From contig CAKZVC010000037.1 of NCBI GenBank assembly GCA_937922235.1, positions 28,386 through 92,385 of the forward strand: a stretch of 64,000 nucleotides of DNA, written 5' to 3'. Shown piece by piece: positions 8,468 through 16,265 of this stretch. Each line of letters starts with the position of its first letter. The stretch's first letter is position 1. The DNA is from an uncultured Acidimicrobiales bacterium (GTDB taxonomy: Bacteria; Actinomycetota; Acidimicrobiia; Acidimicrobiales; SHLQ01). The notes under the pieces are model-generated. The model was given only the letters and a program-made list of their open reading frames with translations. It ran no database searches and was not told where the DNA came from. The translations under genes were made by a program, and so were the position numbers.

Positions 8468-9667
8468 ATGACTTCCAGCACTACCCCACCCTCTCCAGCA
8501 CGGCGACTTTCCTGGAGATTCGGCTCGTCACTCCTGAGCATCGGCCTTCTTGCCGGACTCGCAACGGCAGCACCAGTTGCAGCACAAGACGCTGCACCCG
8601 AGATGTGCAACGGTCTCGAGGCAACCCACGTGGTGAACGACCTGAGCGATCCCGACGCAGCCACCAACGGCGACGATGTGATCGTCATCAACGCCACGGA
8701 GATCGACCTGTTTGAGGTCATCGAAGCTGGCGACTTGCCGATCTATCTCGCCCTCGACGGCGACGATACGATCTGCGTGCGCGGCGCCGGCTTCAGCTAT
8801 GTCTTCGCAGGCGCAGGTGACGACACCGTCATCGTGGAGGGAGAGACCACCGAGCAACTCTTCATATGGGCAGGTGCAGGCAACGACACGGTGAACGTCA
8901 CCGGCATGTCTATTGGAAGTATCGAGGGTGGCGACGGGGACGACGTGCTCACGGGTGGCCCCGGCTACGACGAGATCAACGGTGGAGCCGGCAACGACAT
9001 CATTCGCGGCGGCGGAGAGAGCGACCGTCTCCAAGGCGGCTCCGGTGACGACGAAATCTACGGCGAAGCCGGTCGAGACCGCATCAGCGGCAACGACGGC
9101 AACGACAAACTCTACGGCGGATACGGCGACGACCGCATCGACGGCGGCGACGGCGATGACGAGATCTACGGCTCGCTTGGCAACGATAACCTCACCGGCC
9201 AGATGGGCCGAGACACCATCTACGGCGGGCCTGGCAACGACCAACTCGCCGCCACCTTCAACTGGATGAACCCACATACCCGAGCTGGAGAAGCAGACGT
9301 GGCCGGATCTCGCCTCTTTGGCGGCGAAGGCGACGACCAGCTCTGGGGAAGCAACCGATGGGACCGCATGCAGGGTGGCCCTGGTGACGACATGCTCGCC
9401 GGGTTCGAAGGGCGCGACTACATGCGTGGCGGCCCCGGCAACGACAACCTCATCGGCGGAGCCAACATCGACGACGTCAACGGCAACACCGGCCGCGACC
9501 GCATCTTCATCGAAGGCGACGACAAGGCCTCGGGAGGGCTTGGAGTTGACGAATGCGGAGGCTTCGTCGGAGCTCGCATCTCCACCCCAACGTCATGTGA
9601 GAACGCCTTCCGAACCACGATGGAAGAAATCAACGCCAACATGATGATGAACGGCGGCGGCGACTGA
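8468..9667 (+). CDS. Secreted RTX-type (haemolysin-type calcium-binding repeat) protein
   Basis: A 399-residue exported protein made mainly of GGxGxDxUx-type nonapeptide repeats, for example GGDGDDVLTGGPGYDEI, GGAGNDIIRG and GGPGNDNLIGG, running from about residue 115 to 370. Such repeats form a calcium-bound parallel beta roll. ATG 8468 is preferred over the track-long frame because an Arg-rich start and hydrophobic core (SLLSIGLLAGLATAAPVAA) then form a Sec signal peptide cleaved near AAPVAA-QDA. AAGGCGG precedes the start. No enzymatic domain is visible, and four Cys pairs could form disulfides. It could be a surface or matrix protein; unlike Gram-negative RTX proteins it has a Sec signal rather than a C-terminal type I signal. 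Confidence 0.85.
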   Translation: MTSSTTPPSPARRLSWRFGSSLLSIGLLAGLATAAPVAAQDAAPEMCNGLEATHVVNDLSDPDAATNGDDVIVINATEIDLFEVIEAGDLPIYLALDGDDTICVRGAGFSYVFAGAGDDTVIVEGETTEQLFIWAGAGNDTVNVTGMSIGSIEGGDGDDVLTGGPGYDEINGGAGNDIIRGGGESDRLQGGSGDDEIYGEAGRDRISGNDGNDKLYGGYGDDRIDGGDGDDEIYGSLGNDNLTGQMGRDTIYGGPGNDQLAATFNWMNPHTRAGEADVAGSRLFGGEGDDQLWGSNRWDRMQGGPGDDMLAGFEGRDYMRGGPGNDNLIGGANIDDVNGNTGRDRIFIEGDDKASGGLGVDECGGFVGARISTPTSCENAFRTTMEEINANMMMNGGGD

Positions 9668-9686
9668 CGGCCTGTTCGTCGACGAT

Positions 9687-11792
9687 TCACTCGTCTACAA
9701 ACGCCAGCGGCCGTCCCGTATCAACCAGGCTTGCGAGCTCAGCAAAGTCACCTGCAAGTGCCTCGCTCGCAAACACGGTGATGTGAAAGTGATCTCGATA
9801 GAGATGCCTACCATCTAGACGAGTGCGACACCGTTCGGCATCGCACCACTGAGCGCCCGGGTCAACAACCCGGGCGCCAGCGCGTTCTACCCGCTCGCGC
9901 ACCAACGCAATGGCCGCCGCCGATTGGTTCTCCTCGGCGGCTTCGATTTCGAGCGTGCACGAATCTGACTCTGCGCCCCATCGGATCACTGAACACGCGC
10001 CCGGTTCCCACTGCAGCGGGCGAGGCACTGGTTGCACAACGACGACCTGCATCCCGGCGTCACGCAGCTGCGACACATACTCGGCTGTTCCCGTTGCCAT
10101 GAGCACGGCCTTGCCGTCGGGGGTGTTGTCGAAGGAGGCTGCTGCCGGGGCCTTCGCAAAGCTGAACCGGTCGGTCGAGGTATACCAGTCGACAGCGTGA
10201 CCAATGATCACGAGGTCCACCGGTTCGGCCAGGAGCCGCGTGAGGGTTTCATCGTTGTGTGAGCGACACTCGGTCAGTTCGTTGGCCTGCCATCGCACGG
10301 CCAGGTCAGCAAAGGGGCACGAGCTTCGGGTTGTGATCTCGAGATCGAAGTTGATCTGGGCCATACCGTCAATGACGCCTTCACTGAAGTGGCCGGCATT
10401 CGAGTCGCCGACGAGCATTGCTCGACCAACGGGCGCATCTGCTGGGAACGCGCAGGGGTCCAGACCAGGGTCATCGGTCGAATCCAGGTTCCCAAGGCGA
10501 GTTGCCGAGTCACAGCCGTTCGTGGCGTCGTAGTGGAAGGCGAAGTGCGATTCGAACTCGGTGAGGCGCGGCTCGTTCACCTTGTCCCACAACGTCATCG
10601 ACGCGAGCCCGAGACCTACCAACGCAACAACACAACCGAACGCCATGCGGATGACCTGATCCGAATCGAATCGGTCGGAATACCGAGCCGGATTCTCGAC
10701 AACGCGCATCGAGAGTTCCGCGGGAATGAGCGACAACAGGGCAGCCATTGCGGCAACAACGGGAGATTCAAGCGGCCCATGAACCGTGAGCGCTGTGGCG
10801 AACACGATCATTGGCCAGTGCCAGAGATACCAGCCGTAGGACAGGTCGCCAATGCGCTGAACGACCGGCGATTCGAGTGCTGCCTGAAACGCACCCTGCT
10901 CCCCCGCTATCAGCAACAAGACGGTGCCAGAGACTGGAAGCACTGCTGCAAGCCCCGGAAAGGTTGTTCCGGGCACCGAGTACATCAGCGAGCACCAACC
11001 CAATACGCCGGCGCCGACAACGCTGACAGCGACCGCCGAACGCTTCGACAGCGCCCACCCGGAAGGAATGAAGCCAACGATGGCACCTGCGGCGAACTCC
11101 CACGCCCGTGTGGGCGCCGAGAAGAACGCCAATCGCTCATCGATCCGAACCTCGCCGATAAACGTCGAGAACGTGTACGACCACATCTCTGACGCAAGGA
11201 CATGAGAAACAGCGAGCGACGCAATGCTGCCCGCTACAAGAACTCCAATGACCGAGCTTCGCCCGGAGCGACCCAAGCGGATACCAACAAGCCACGACAT
11301 GAGTACCGCTGCTGGGAACACAAAGTAGAACTGCTCTTCCACCGACAACGACCAGGTGTGAAGAAACGGATTGAGTTCGGCGGAGGCGGCAAAGTAGCCA
11401 TCCCCAGCAAGCGTCAGATACGTATTGGCGTTGAAGACTGCAGCGCTCATTGCCGTTTTTGCGCCAAGCTCAAAGCCGTCAACCGGCGCGATGAACGCAG
11501 CCAGCGGTGCAACAACAACGACCAAGAGCGCGAAGGCGGGCATCAACCGCTTCACGCGACGAATCGCGAACCGCTTCAGATCGATTCGACCCGTGCTTTC
11601 CAACTCGAACAGCAGTGTGCGCATGATGACGAAACCAGAGAGCACGAAGAAGACATCGACCCCGATGAACCCGCCCGGAAACGAAATGCCGGTGTGGTAC
11701 ACCACGACCATCGCGACAGCGAGTGCTCGAAGCCCTTGGACGTCACGGCGAAACGACGGACGCGACACCGCTTGTTCTCCGTGCTCTGGCAT
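9687..11792 (-). CDS. Acyltransferase-3 family membrane protein with C-terminal SGNH domain (OafA/YrhL-like)
   Basis: A 701-residue fusion. Residues about 10-380 form an acyltransferase-3 membrane domain: RRDVQGLRALAVAMVVVYH at the N-terminus carries the catalytic-type His, and GGFIGVDVFFVLSGF and HTWSLSVEEQFYFVFP are hallmark segments, followed by several helices. The C-terminal part is an extracytoplasmic SGNH hydrolase-like domain with block I as AMLVGDSNAGHF and the late Asp/His pair in HLYRDHFH. Proteins of this type O-acetylate cell-surface sugars or peptidoglycan. The substrate cannot be told from sequence. It is convergent with the RTX gene and downstream of the ten-gene operon after 115 bases. 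Confidence 0.93.
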   Translation of the reverse strand: MPEHGEQAVSRPSFRRDVQGLRALAVAMVVVYHTGISFPGGFIGVDVFFVLSGFVIMRTLLFELESTGRIDLKRFAIRRVKRLMPAFALLVVVVAPLAAFIAPVDGFELGAKTAMSAAVFNANTYLTLAGDGYFAASAELNPFLHTWSLSVEEQFYFVFPAAVLMSWLVGIRLGRSGRSSVIGVLVAGSIASLAVSHVLASEMWSYTFSTFIGEVRIDERLAFFSAPTRAWEFAAGAIVGFIPSGWALSKRSAVAVSVVGAGVLGWCSLMYSVPGTTFPGLAAVLPVSGTVLLLIAGEQGAFQAALESPVVQRIGDLSYGWYLWHWPMIVFATALTVHGPLESPVVAAMAALLSLIPAELSMRVVENPARYSDRFDSDQVIRMAFGCVVALVGLGLASMTLWDKVNEPRLTEFESHFAFHYDATNGCDSATRLGNLDSTDDPGLDPCAFPADAPVGRAMLVGDSNAGHFSEGVIDGMAQINFDLEITTRSSCPFADLAVRWQANELTECRSHNDETLTRLLAEPVDLVIIGHAVDWYTSTDRFSFAKAPAAASFDNTPDGKAVLMATGTAEYVSQLRDAGMQVVVVQPVPRPLQWEPGACSVIRWGAESDSCTLEIEAAEENQSAAAIALVRERVERAGARVVDPGAQWCDAERCRTRLDGRHLYRDHFHITVFASEALAGDFAELASLVDTGRPLAFVDE

Positions 11793-11907
11793 AGCTCATC
11801 TCCGACAGACGCCGTCTGTTCGCGACCCAACTGTGTTCCTGCTGCTATCGGCACAAGTGCACGAACATCCAGGATTCCTTAACTTTGGGCCTGGCCAGTC
11901 CGAGCGG

Positions 11908-13677
11908 CTATGGGAGATCCTCACAGGCGGTTAGCCGGATCAGCGCGAAAACCCGTGGGCTCCCGCCTGCGGTAACAGCTCGACGTCGAACCGTGCCACC
12001 GAGCGTCGTCTCGTCCGTGATTCGCCCAGCACCATCAACGCTGTAGTACTTCGACCCGATCGTGTCCGACACGTTCCCGCCGACAGTCTCGATCCAGCGT
12101 CGTCCGCTGTCCTCGAAGCTGCCAACGACGATGTCCGTGTGCGAACTTCCCGTCGCAACGTCCGTTGGATTGCGATCAACCCACGCTGCATTCACGCTCG
12201 CAAAGCTGTGCGCCGTCCCGCCCCGGTTCAGGCAAAGGATGTCGCCATCGCGTGGCACGATCTCAGGATCGTTTATGTCGAACAACCAGAATGGACGTGC
12301 GGTGTCCGCAGCCGCGCGGTTTCGGGCGGCCTGAGCGATGTATGCCATGTGTCGCATGTGAAAGAGGAACCCGGCGTCGTGCGGCGGTGGTGGCGTTGGC
12401 ATCGCCTGACGAACACACCAACTGATGAACGCCGCGCTCCAGAACGCTTCGCTTGGGTGATCACTAGCGGAGATCCGTGCAGTCGCCTCCGCTGCAGCCT
12501 GATCCATCCCTGTGCCATCTCGCCAGAATGCGACCAAGTCGTCCATGACTGAGGGGTCAGCCTCAGTCTTAAGGTCGCCGCTTGCTGCCAACCACTCGCC
12601 TTGCTTCTCAACCGCCATCCGAATCATGTTGTGGCGGATCTGGCACCAGTCGATAATCGCATCTTCGGCCTCTAGTTGATAGGACGTTTCCATCTCGGAG
12701 AGAGAAAGTCCGACATGCGCAAGCTCAGCTGCAGCCGATTCTCCCGCGTACTCGCCGGTTGAATAGAGAGCGACTTCGGCCCTTCGACGGCGTTGAAGTT
12801 CGGGCACGACTGCGCCGTTCTCGTTGACCCACTTGCCCATCTCGTCGGCCACAGACGCATGGTCAGCCGACGAAAGTAGGCCGGGAATGGCACTACGTTG
12901 AAAGACCTCTGGCCCAACATTCAAGATGAACGAGACGAGCGCATCGAACTGATGCTGCTCCAGGCTCGCCCCAACGGACCGGAGAATTTCTTCGGCGGTA
13001 GACGCGTCGTCAACCAGCAGTTCGCGGCCTCGTGCCTTCGAAATGTCGCCGTATTCGTGTAGCTCACTTCCATCGCACGGACCGACGTGGACAAGATGGT
13101 GGTACCCAACACGACAGTCGCCGGCAGCATCGTCGTACGGCGACGGGCGAAAGCCCTGCAGGCGCCCAATCATGTCGATGCCGCGCGGCGAGGTCGAGTG
13201 GATGGCAGAACTCGGACCCGTTGGCGTTGCGGTCATCATGGACTCCGCGAGAACTCCGTCCCGGGCCAGTTCATACTGGCTACGCATCCGCGCCCGAACG
13301 GTACGCCGGACCGCCTCATATATGCACTGATTCTGTAGCGAGCGGAAAGCGATCTGGACGCCCTGGCTCACTAGCCAAGTTGCGGTCGGGCGGCCAGCCG
13401 AGGGGCGCGGCACACGATCCATCGCGTTCGATGCACGGTTCGCCTCGTATGTAGCGACGGCCGCGAGTTCGCGGAGCTCGTCGTTCAACTGGTCGGCCGT
13501 CAACCGTTGCACGAAGAAAAACTCGAGCACGTCCAGAATGAACTGGTCGGTGCCGACAGGCTCTTCACTCACCTGCGGACATCTCTCCGACCAGCCAAAG
13601 AGCCCTCCGCCCATAGCCGATGACGTCCGATCGGTCGTGGTCCGGTACTGATTTGCGATTGCGAGTCTGTTCGCCAT
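11908..13677 (-). CDS. GH24 lysozyme-like plus DUF2272 protein, last gene of SARP/subtilase operon
   Basis: A 589-residue protein. Residues about 167-307 resemble T4/lambdoid GH24 muramidases: GIDMIGRLQGFRPSPYDD at the start, then QHQFDALVSFILNVGPEVF and a late LQRRRRAEVALY. The catalytic Glu of the family (in the EG of the first helix) aligns with Gln174 here, and the TIGYGHT strand is RVGYHHLVH, so catalysis is doubtful. Residues about 335-560 match DUF2272 (WSAAFISWCVRQA, HMRHMAYIAQAA, VPRDGDILCL), an NlpC/P60-like fold. No signal peptide is seen. The start at 13677 is set by GAAGGG ten bases upstream and by the end of the upstream gene; the longer frame to 13959 overlaps that gene. Confidence 0.75.
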   Translation of the reverse strand: MANRLAIANQYRTTTDRTSSAMGGGLFGWSERCPQVSEEPVGTDQFILDVLEFFFVQRLTADQLNDELRELAAVATYEANRASNAMDRVPRPSAGRPTATWLVSQGVQIAFRSLQNQCIYEAVRRTVRARMRSQYELARDGVLAESMMTATPTGPSSAIHSTSPRGIDMIGRLQGFRPSPYDDAAGDCRVGYHHLVHVGPCDGSELHEYGDISKARGRELLVDDASTAEEILRSVGASLEQHQFDALVSFILNVGPEVFQRSAIPGLLSSADHASVADEMGKWVNENGAVVPELQRRRRAEVALYSTGEYAGESAAAELAHVGLSLSEMETSYQLEAEDAIIDWCQIRHNMIRMAVEKQGEWLAASGDLKTEADPSVMDDLVAFWRDGTGMDQAAAEATARISASDHPSEAFWSAAFISWCVRQAMPTPPPPHDAGFLFHMRHMAYIAQAARNRAAADTARPFWLFDINDPEIVPRDGDILCLNRGGTAHSFASVNAAWVDRNPTDVATGSSHTDIVVGSFEDSGRRWIETVGGNVSDTIGSKYYSVDGAGRITDETTLGGTVRRRAVTAGGSPRVFALIRLTACEDLP

Positions 13678-13682
13678 TGTTA

Positions 13683-14990
13683 TTAACCCTTCAAATGTCC
13701 GACGTAGTCGAGAAGTCCCGACGCGTGTAGTTCTACGATTTCGCCTGGAGAGGTCCAGCTCGGATCTACTCCAGAGAGGCTCAACCCGGCTCGACGAAGC
13801 GCTTCGAGCACCAGCTCCGAGCAGAAGAATGCCCCTTCGTTGTTGGTACCAACGCGCAGCTGACCAGCCCGACTCAAACACGCCTGACGGTCGTCGCCAT
13901 CGAGACGGTTGCAGATCGCTCGAGCAAGCTGCCCGGGAGCTACTTGCAGCAATGCCCAACCGTCGTACGAGGTACCGGCATCCGCCTGTTCGTTTAAGAA
14001 TCGAACGATCTGCGCGGCCTTTACTGGTGTCATGTCTCGATGCCGATACGCAACCGCAAGGCTGTCATCGTCGAGGGCTTCAGCGAGGCGTATAGCGCGC
14101 ACACCATCGCCCACCGCCTCAACAACTATGTCGTCACCCACATACATCGCTGCGTGGCTGACCTCGGCACCGCTAACGGTTCGAATGGCGGCCGAGACAA
14201 GCTCCGTCGTCGTCGACAGAATGATGTCTCCTGGTTCGAGCACATTGCCGCCGATAGATCGCCCGCCAACGCCAGGGTCGAGTGGGATGTCACTTTGAGC
14301 CTCTGCCATAGTCAAGATCTGATCGATGTCCTCGATGACCTCGGCCGTCCCCAACGGTCGTGACTCGACGGGGATTGGAGCTGTCGAGCGGCGAGACGGA
14401 GGTGACTCGACCGTTTGGTCAAACGAATCGAACCGATCGGCAAGCTCGACCGCGCCGAGGTCGTACGACTTGGCCCGGCTCATGCTCGCCGCGATCTGGT
14501 CGAAGATGTCCTGTCCGTTCTTTGCCTTCGGCACACCACCCGCTTGAGGTGCGCTCGTCGGCGGCGGGCTTGCCGACACGCTTGGCTTCGGCTGAGGAGT
14601 GGGCGCTTGTGGTCGGGCGTCAACTTCCGATAGCGGATCGACCGCCGAAGGAGAGGGCTCCGACGATCCGGAAACGATCGACGAGATATCACGAAGTAGT
14701 TGGGCGTCGTCGAGGAGTTCCGGATCTGCACCAGCGCTTCCGCCACCATTCGATGCAACAGTGCCGCCGTTTCGGGGCCGGGACCGCTCGACGGTTGAGT
14801 CGGCACGCGGCCCTTCGACCATGGGAACTGGCAAGCCCGCGGCAGGAACGTCGTACCCGGTTGTCGTGTCGGCGCCGGACGGCTCGGTGTTGGACTGGCT
14901 TCGAGAGACGCGAACAGGCTCACCGAGGTCGAAGGAGCGCACTATCGTGCGGGCTCCCTGCTGCACTGCACTGGCTCGATGTCTGCTCAT
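13683..14990 (-). CDS. Protein with C-terminal permuted NlpC/P60 (YiiX/YaeF-like) domain
   Basis: A 435-residue protein. Residues 1-240 are low-complexity and rich in Ser, Pro and Arg, with one ordered-looking segment IFDQIAASMSRAKSYDLGAV at about 169-188. Residues about 250-435 match the circularly permuted papain-like YiiX family (PF05708-like): LEPGDIILSTT, VSHAAMYVGDD with His279, and AFFCSELVLEAL with Cys390 in the expected order. Such proteins cleave cell-wall peptides or amide/ester bonds. There is no signal peptide. ATG 14990 has AAGGAG nine bases upstream and overlaps the preceding stop by four bases. The disordered N-terminal half with one conserved-looking segment could serve for docking (inference). 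Confidence 0.75.
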   Translation of the reverse strand: MSRHRASAVQQGARTIVRSFDLGEPVRVSRSQSNTEPSGADTTTGYDVPAAGLPVPMVEGPRADSTVERSRPRNGGTVASNGGGSAGADPELLDDAQLLRDISSIVSGSSEPSPSAVDPLSEVDARPQAPTPQPKPSVSASPPPTSAPQAGGVPKAKNGQDIFDQIAASMSRAKSYDLGAVELADRFDSFDQTVESPPSRRSTAPIPVESRPLGTAEVIEDIDQILTMAEAQSDIPLDPGVGGRSIGGNVLEPGDIILSTTTELVSAAIRTVSGAEVSHAAMYVGDDIVVEAVGDGVRAIRLAEALDDDSLAVAYRHRDMTPVKAAQIVRFLNEQADAGTSYDGWALLQVAPGQLARAICNRLDGDDRQACLSRAGQLRVGTNNEGAFFCSELVLEALRRAGLSLSGVDPSWTSPGEIVELHASGLLDYVGHLKG

Positions 14991-15742
14991 CGGTCTTGCT
15001 CCTTTGCGTTGTGTTGGACGGTGAGTCGAACCACCGAGTGCGGGTCGAGCACCATGACGAGCTCGTTGTCTCCGTGAGATAGAAGCGTCTCGGGACACGA
15101 GACACAGAGACTGTCCTCACTGGCCGCGACCGTGACTGCGAGCTCACCGTTTACAACTGCGACAGGTTCGAAACTCTCATCGACGGCGAGGGCGAGGCCG
15201 CGTACTTCGAACTCTGCTACGCCGGGTTCGCTCCGACTAAGGCTCGCAGAACGAACCCGTGGAGGCCGTTTCGCCCGTCTCGAAGACCGGATCGCATCAG
15301 CGAGCTCGCTAAAGTTCGTGCCCTTCTTGACCACATTTCCCAGGTCGACGTTTCGATCCTCCATACGTTCAAGGTCAGCTACTGAACGCACACCAACGCG
15401 TCGTAGCTCGCGCTTGGTCTCGTCATCAACCGGGACGTCTTCAATCGCGATGTCAGTCGAGGCAACCGGGTCCTTAGAGCTCTCACGGACCTGCCGATCG
15501 GTGATCGGCGATAGCTGGATCGAGATCTTCGAGGCTCCCTCTTCGCCGGGTTGAGCTGTGACGAACTCGACGTTCTCTCCGTTGTATGTGGGAAAGATCT
15601 GCAGGTCCATCGCCATGTCTTTCACGGTGTAGGACAGCGGCTTGTTGATGGCCTTAACACCGAGCGTCTCTCGTGTCTTGTCGAGCTCGACCACAAGCGC
15701 GTCCACGAACGACTCGAGCTTCCATGCGGAGTTCTCGTTCAT
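14987..15742 (-). CDS. Trypco2-like protein with helix-hairpin-like middle, SARP/subtilase operon
   Basis: A 251-residue soluble protein. Residues 8-78 (LESFVDALVVELDKTRETLG, then TVKDMAMDLQIFP and KISIQLSPI) resemble in pattern the trypsin-co-occurring domain 2 family known from predicted conflict systems next to proteases; this is by memory of the pattern, not by alignment. Residues 103-150 (DDETKRELRRVGVRSVADLERM) look like a helix-hairpin-helix or SAM-like unit. Residues 160-251 are probably a beta domain (CVSCPETLLSHGDNELVMVLD). Its start overlaps the previous stop, and its stop overlaps the next start, by four bases each. Confidence 0.55.
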   Translation of the reverse strand: MNENSAWKLESFVDALVVELDKTRETLGVKAINKPLSYTVKDMAMDLQIFPTYNGENVEFVTAQPGEEGASKISIQLSPITDRQVRESSKDPVASTDIAIEDVPVDDETKRELRRVGVRSVADLERMEDRNVDLGNVVKKGTNFSELADAIRSSRRAKRPPRVRSASLSRSEPGVAEFEVRGLALAVDESFEPVAVVNGELAVTVAASEDSLCVSCPETLLSHGDNELVMVLDPHSVVRLTVQHNAKEQDR

Positions 15743-16104
15743 GAGGACTCCTGTTCTGTCGGTGAGGGTGCCAATCCCACGACGTCGTCAGTGACCAGGT
15801 TCTCGTGCTCGAGATCGAGACTCGAGCTCTCGACGAGCGAGAATCGGAGGTTGTGACGGGCGTTTCCAAAGCCGGTCGAGACGTAATACAGCGGTGGGCT
15901 AGAGCCCAACGCTATGCCGTCTTCCCCCGGGAGAATATCGAGTTCGATGGGCATCTCTATCGACACCGTTTCGGGCACGAACCGAGCCCCATGTCGTCCA
16001 CTTTCGTCCGACCAGCGAGCATCAAGCGCGCCGGGCACCATAAGCGCCAGATGTTGATGCAACGGCACCAACGCCTCATCGAGGTCGTCATACGGAGAAC
16101 TCAT
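15739..16104 (-). CDS. Small Trypco2-like protein, SARP/subtilase operon
   Basis: A 121-residue acidic protein of no firm family. Its order resembles the Trypco2 pattern of its neighbour: an N-terminal helix (DDLDEALVPLHQHLALMVPG), a strand with TVSIEMPIELDILPGEDG, then SSPPLYYVSTGFGNARHNLRFSLVES. It lacks signal peptide and membrane helices. Four-base ATGA overlaps join it to the genes on both sides, so synthesis is probably coupled. The presence of two proteins of similar plan in one operon suggests a paired or hetero-oligomeric role, which is inference. Confidence 0.5.
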   Translation of the reverse strand: MSSPYDDLDEALVPLHQHLALMVPGALDARWSDESGRHGARFVPETVSIEMPIELDILPGEDGIALGSSPPLYYVSTGFGNARHNLRFSLVESSSLDLEHENLVTDDVVGLAPSPTEQESS

Positions 16105-16265
16105 GAAAGCGAGTTCCTTGCCTCGGAGACTGGCTGCAGCTCGACAGGAAGAAGGACGACCTTGGTCACGAACGTGACCTTGTACCCATCGAGTTCAAGG
16201 CCCTTCAGTTCGTCCTCGACCGATAGTGATCGACCAACAACGCCAGGGGACGTGTGTGACTTCAT
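16101..16265 (-). CDS. 54-residue protein gene, SARP/subtilase operon
   Basis: A short frame too small for usual ORF cut-offs. It begins MKSHTSPGVVGRS and continues with SVEDELKGLELDGYKVTFVT and VVLLPVELQPVSEARNS before a TGA at 16101. It fills exactly the gap between two genes, overlapping the upstream stop (ATGA at 16262-16265) and the downstream start (ATGA at 16101-16104), which is strong evidence for a real coupled gene. No domain is recognised; a beta strand (YKVTFVTKVVLLP) dominates. Function unknown. Confidence 0.7.
   Translation of the reverse strand: MKSHTSPGVVGRSLSVEDELKGLELDGYKVTFVTKVVLLPVELQPVSEARNSLS

Noticed and set aside
8800..9560. Short repeated DNA units resembling a repeat array
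   Set aside because: The repeats are codons of the RTX nonapeptides, not a CRISPR or tandem DNA repeat; no constant repeat-spacer lengths.
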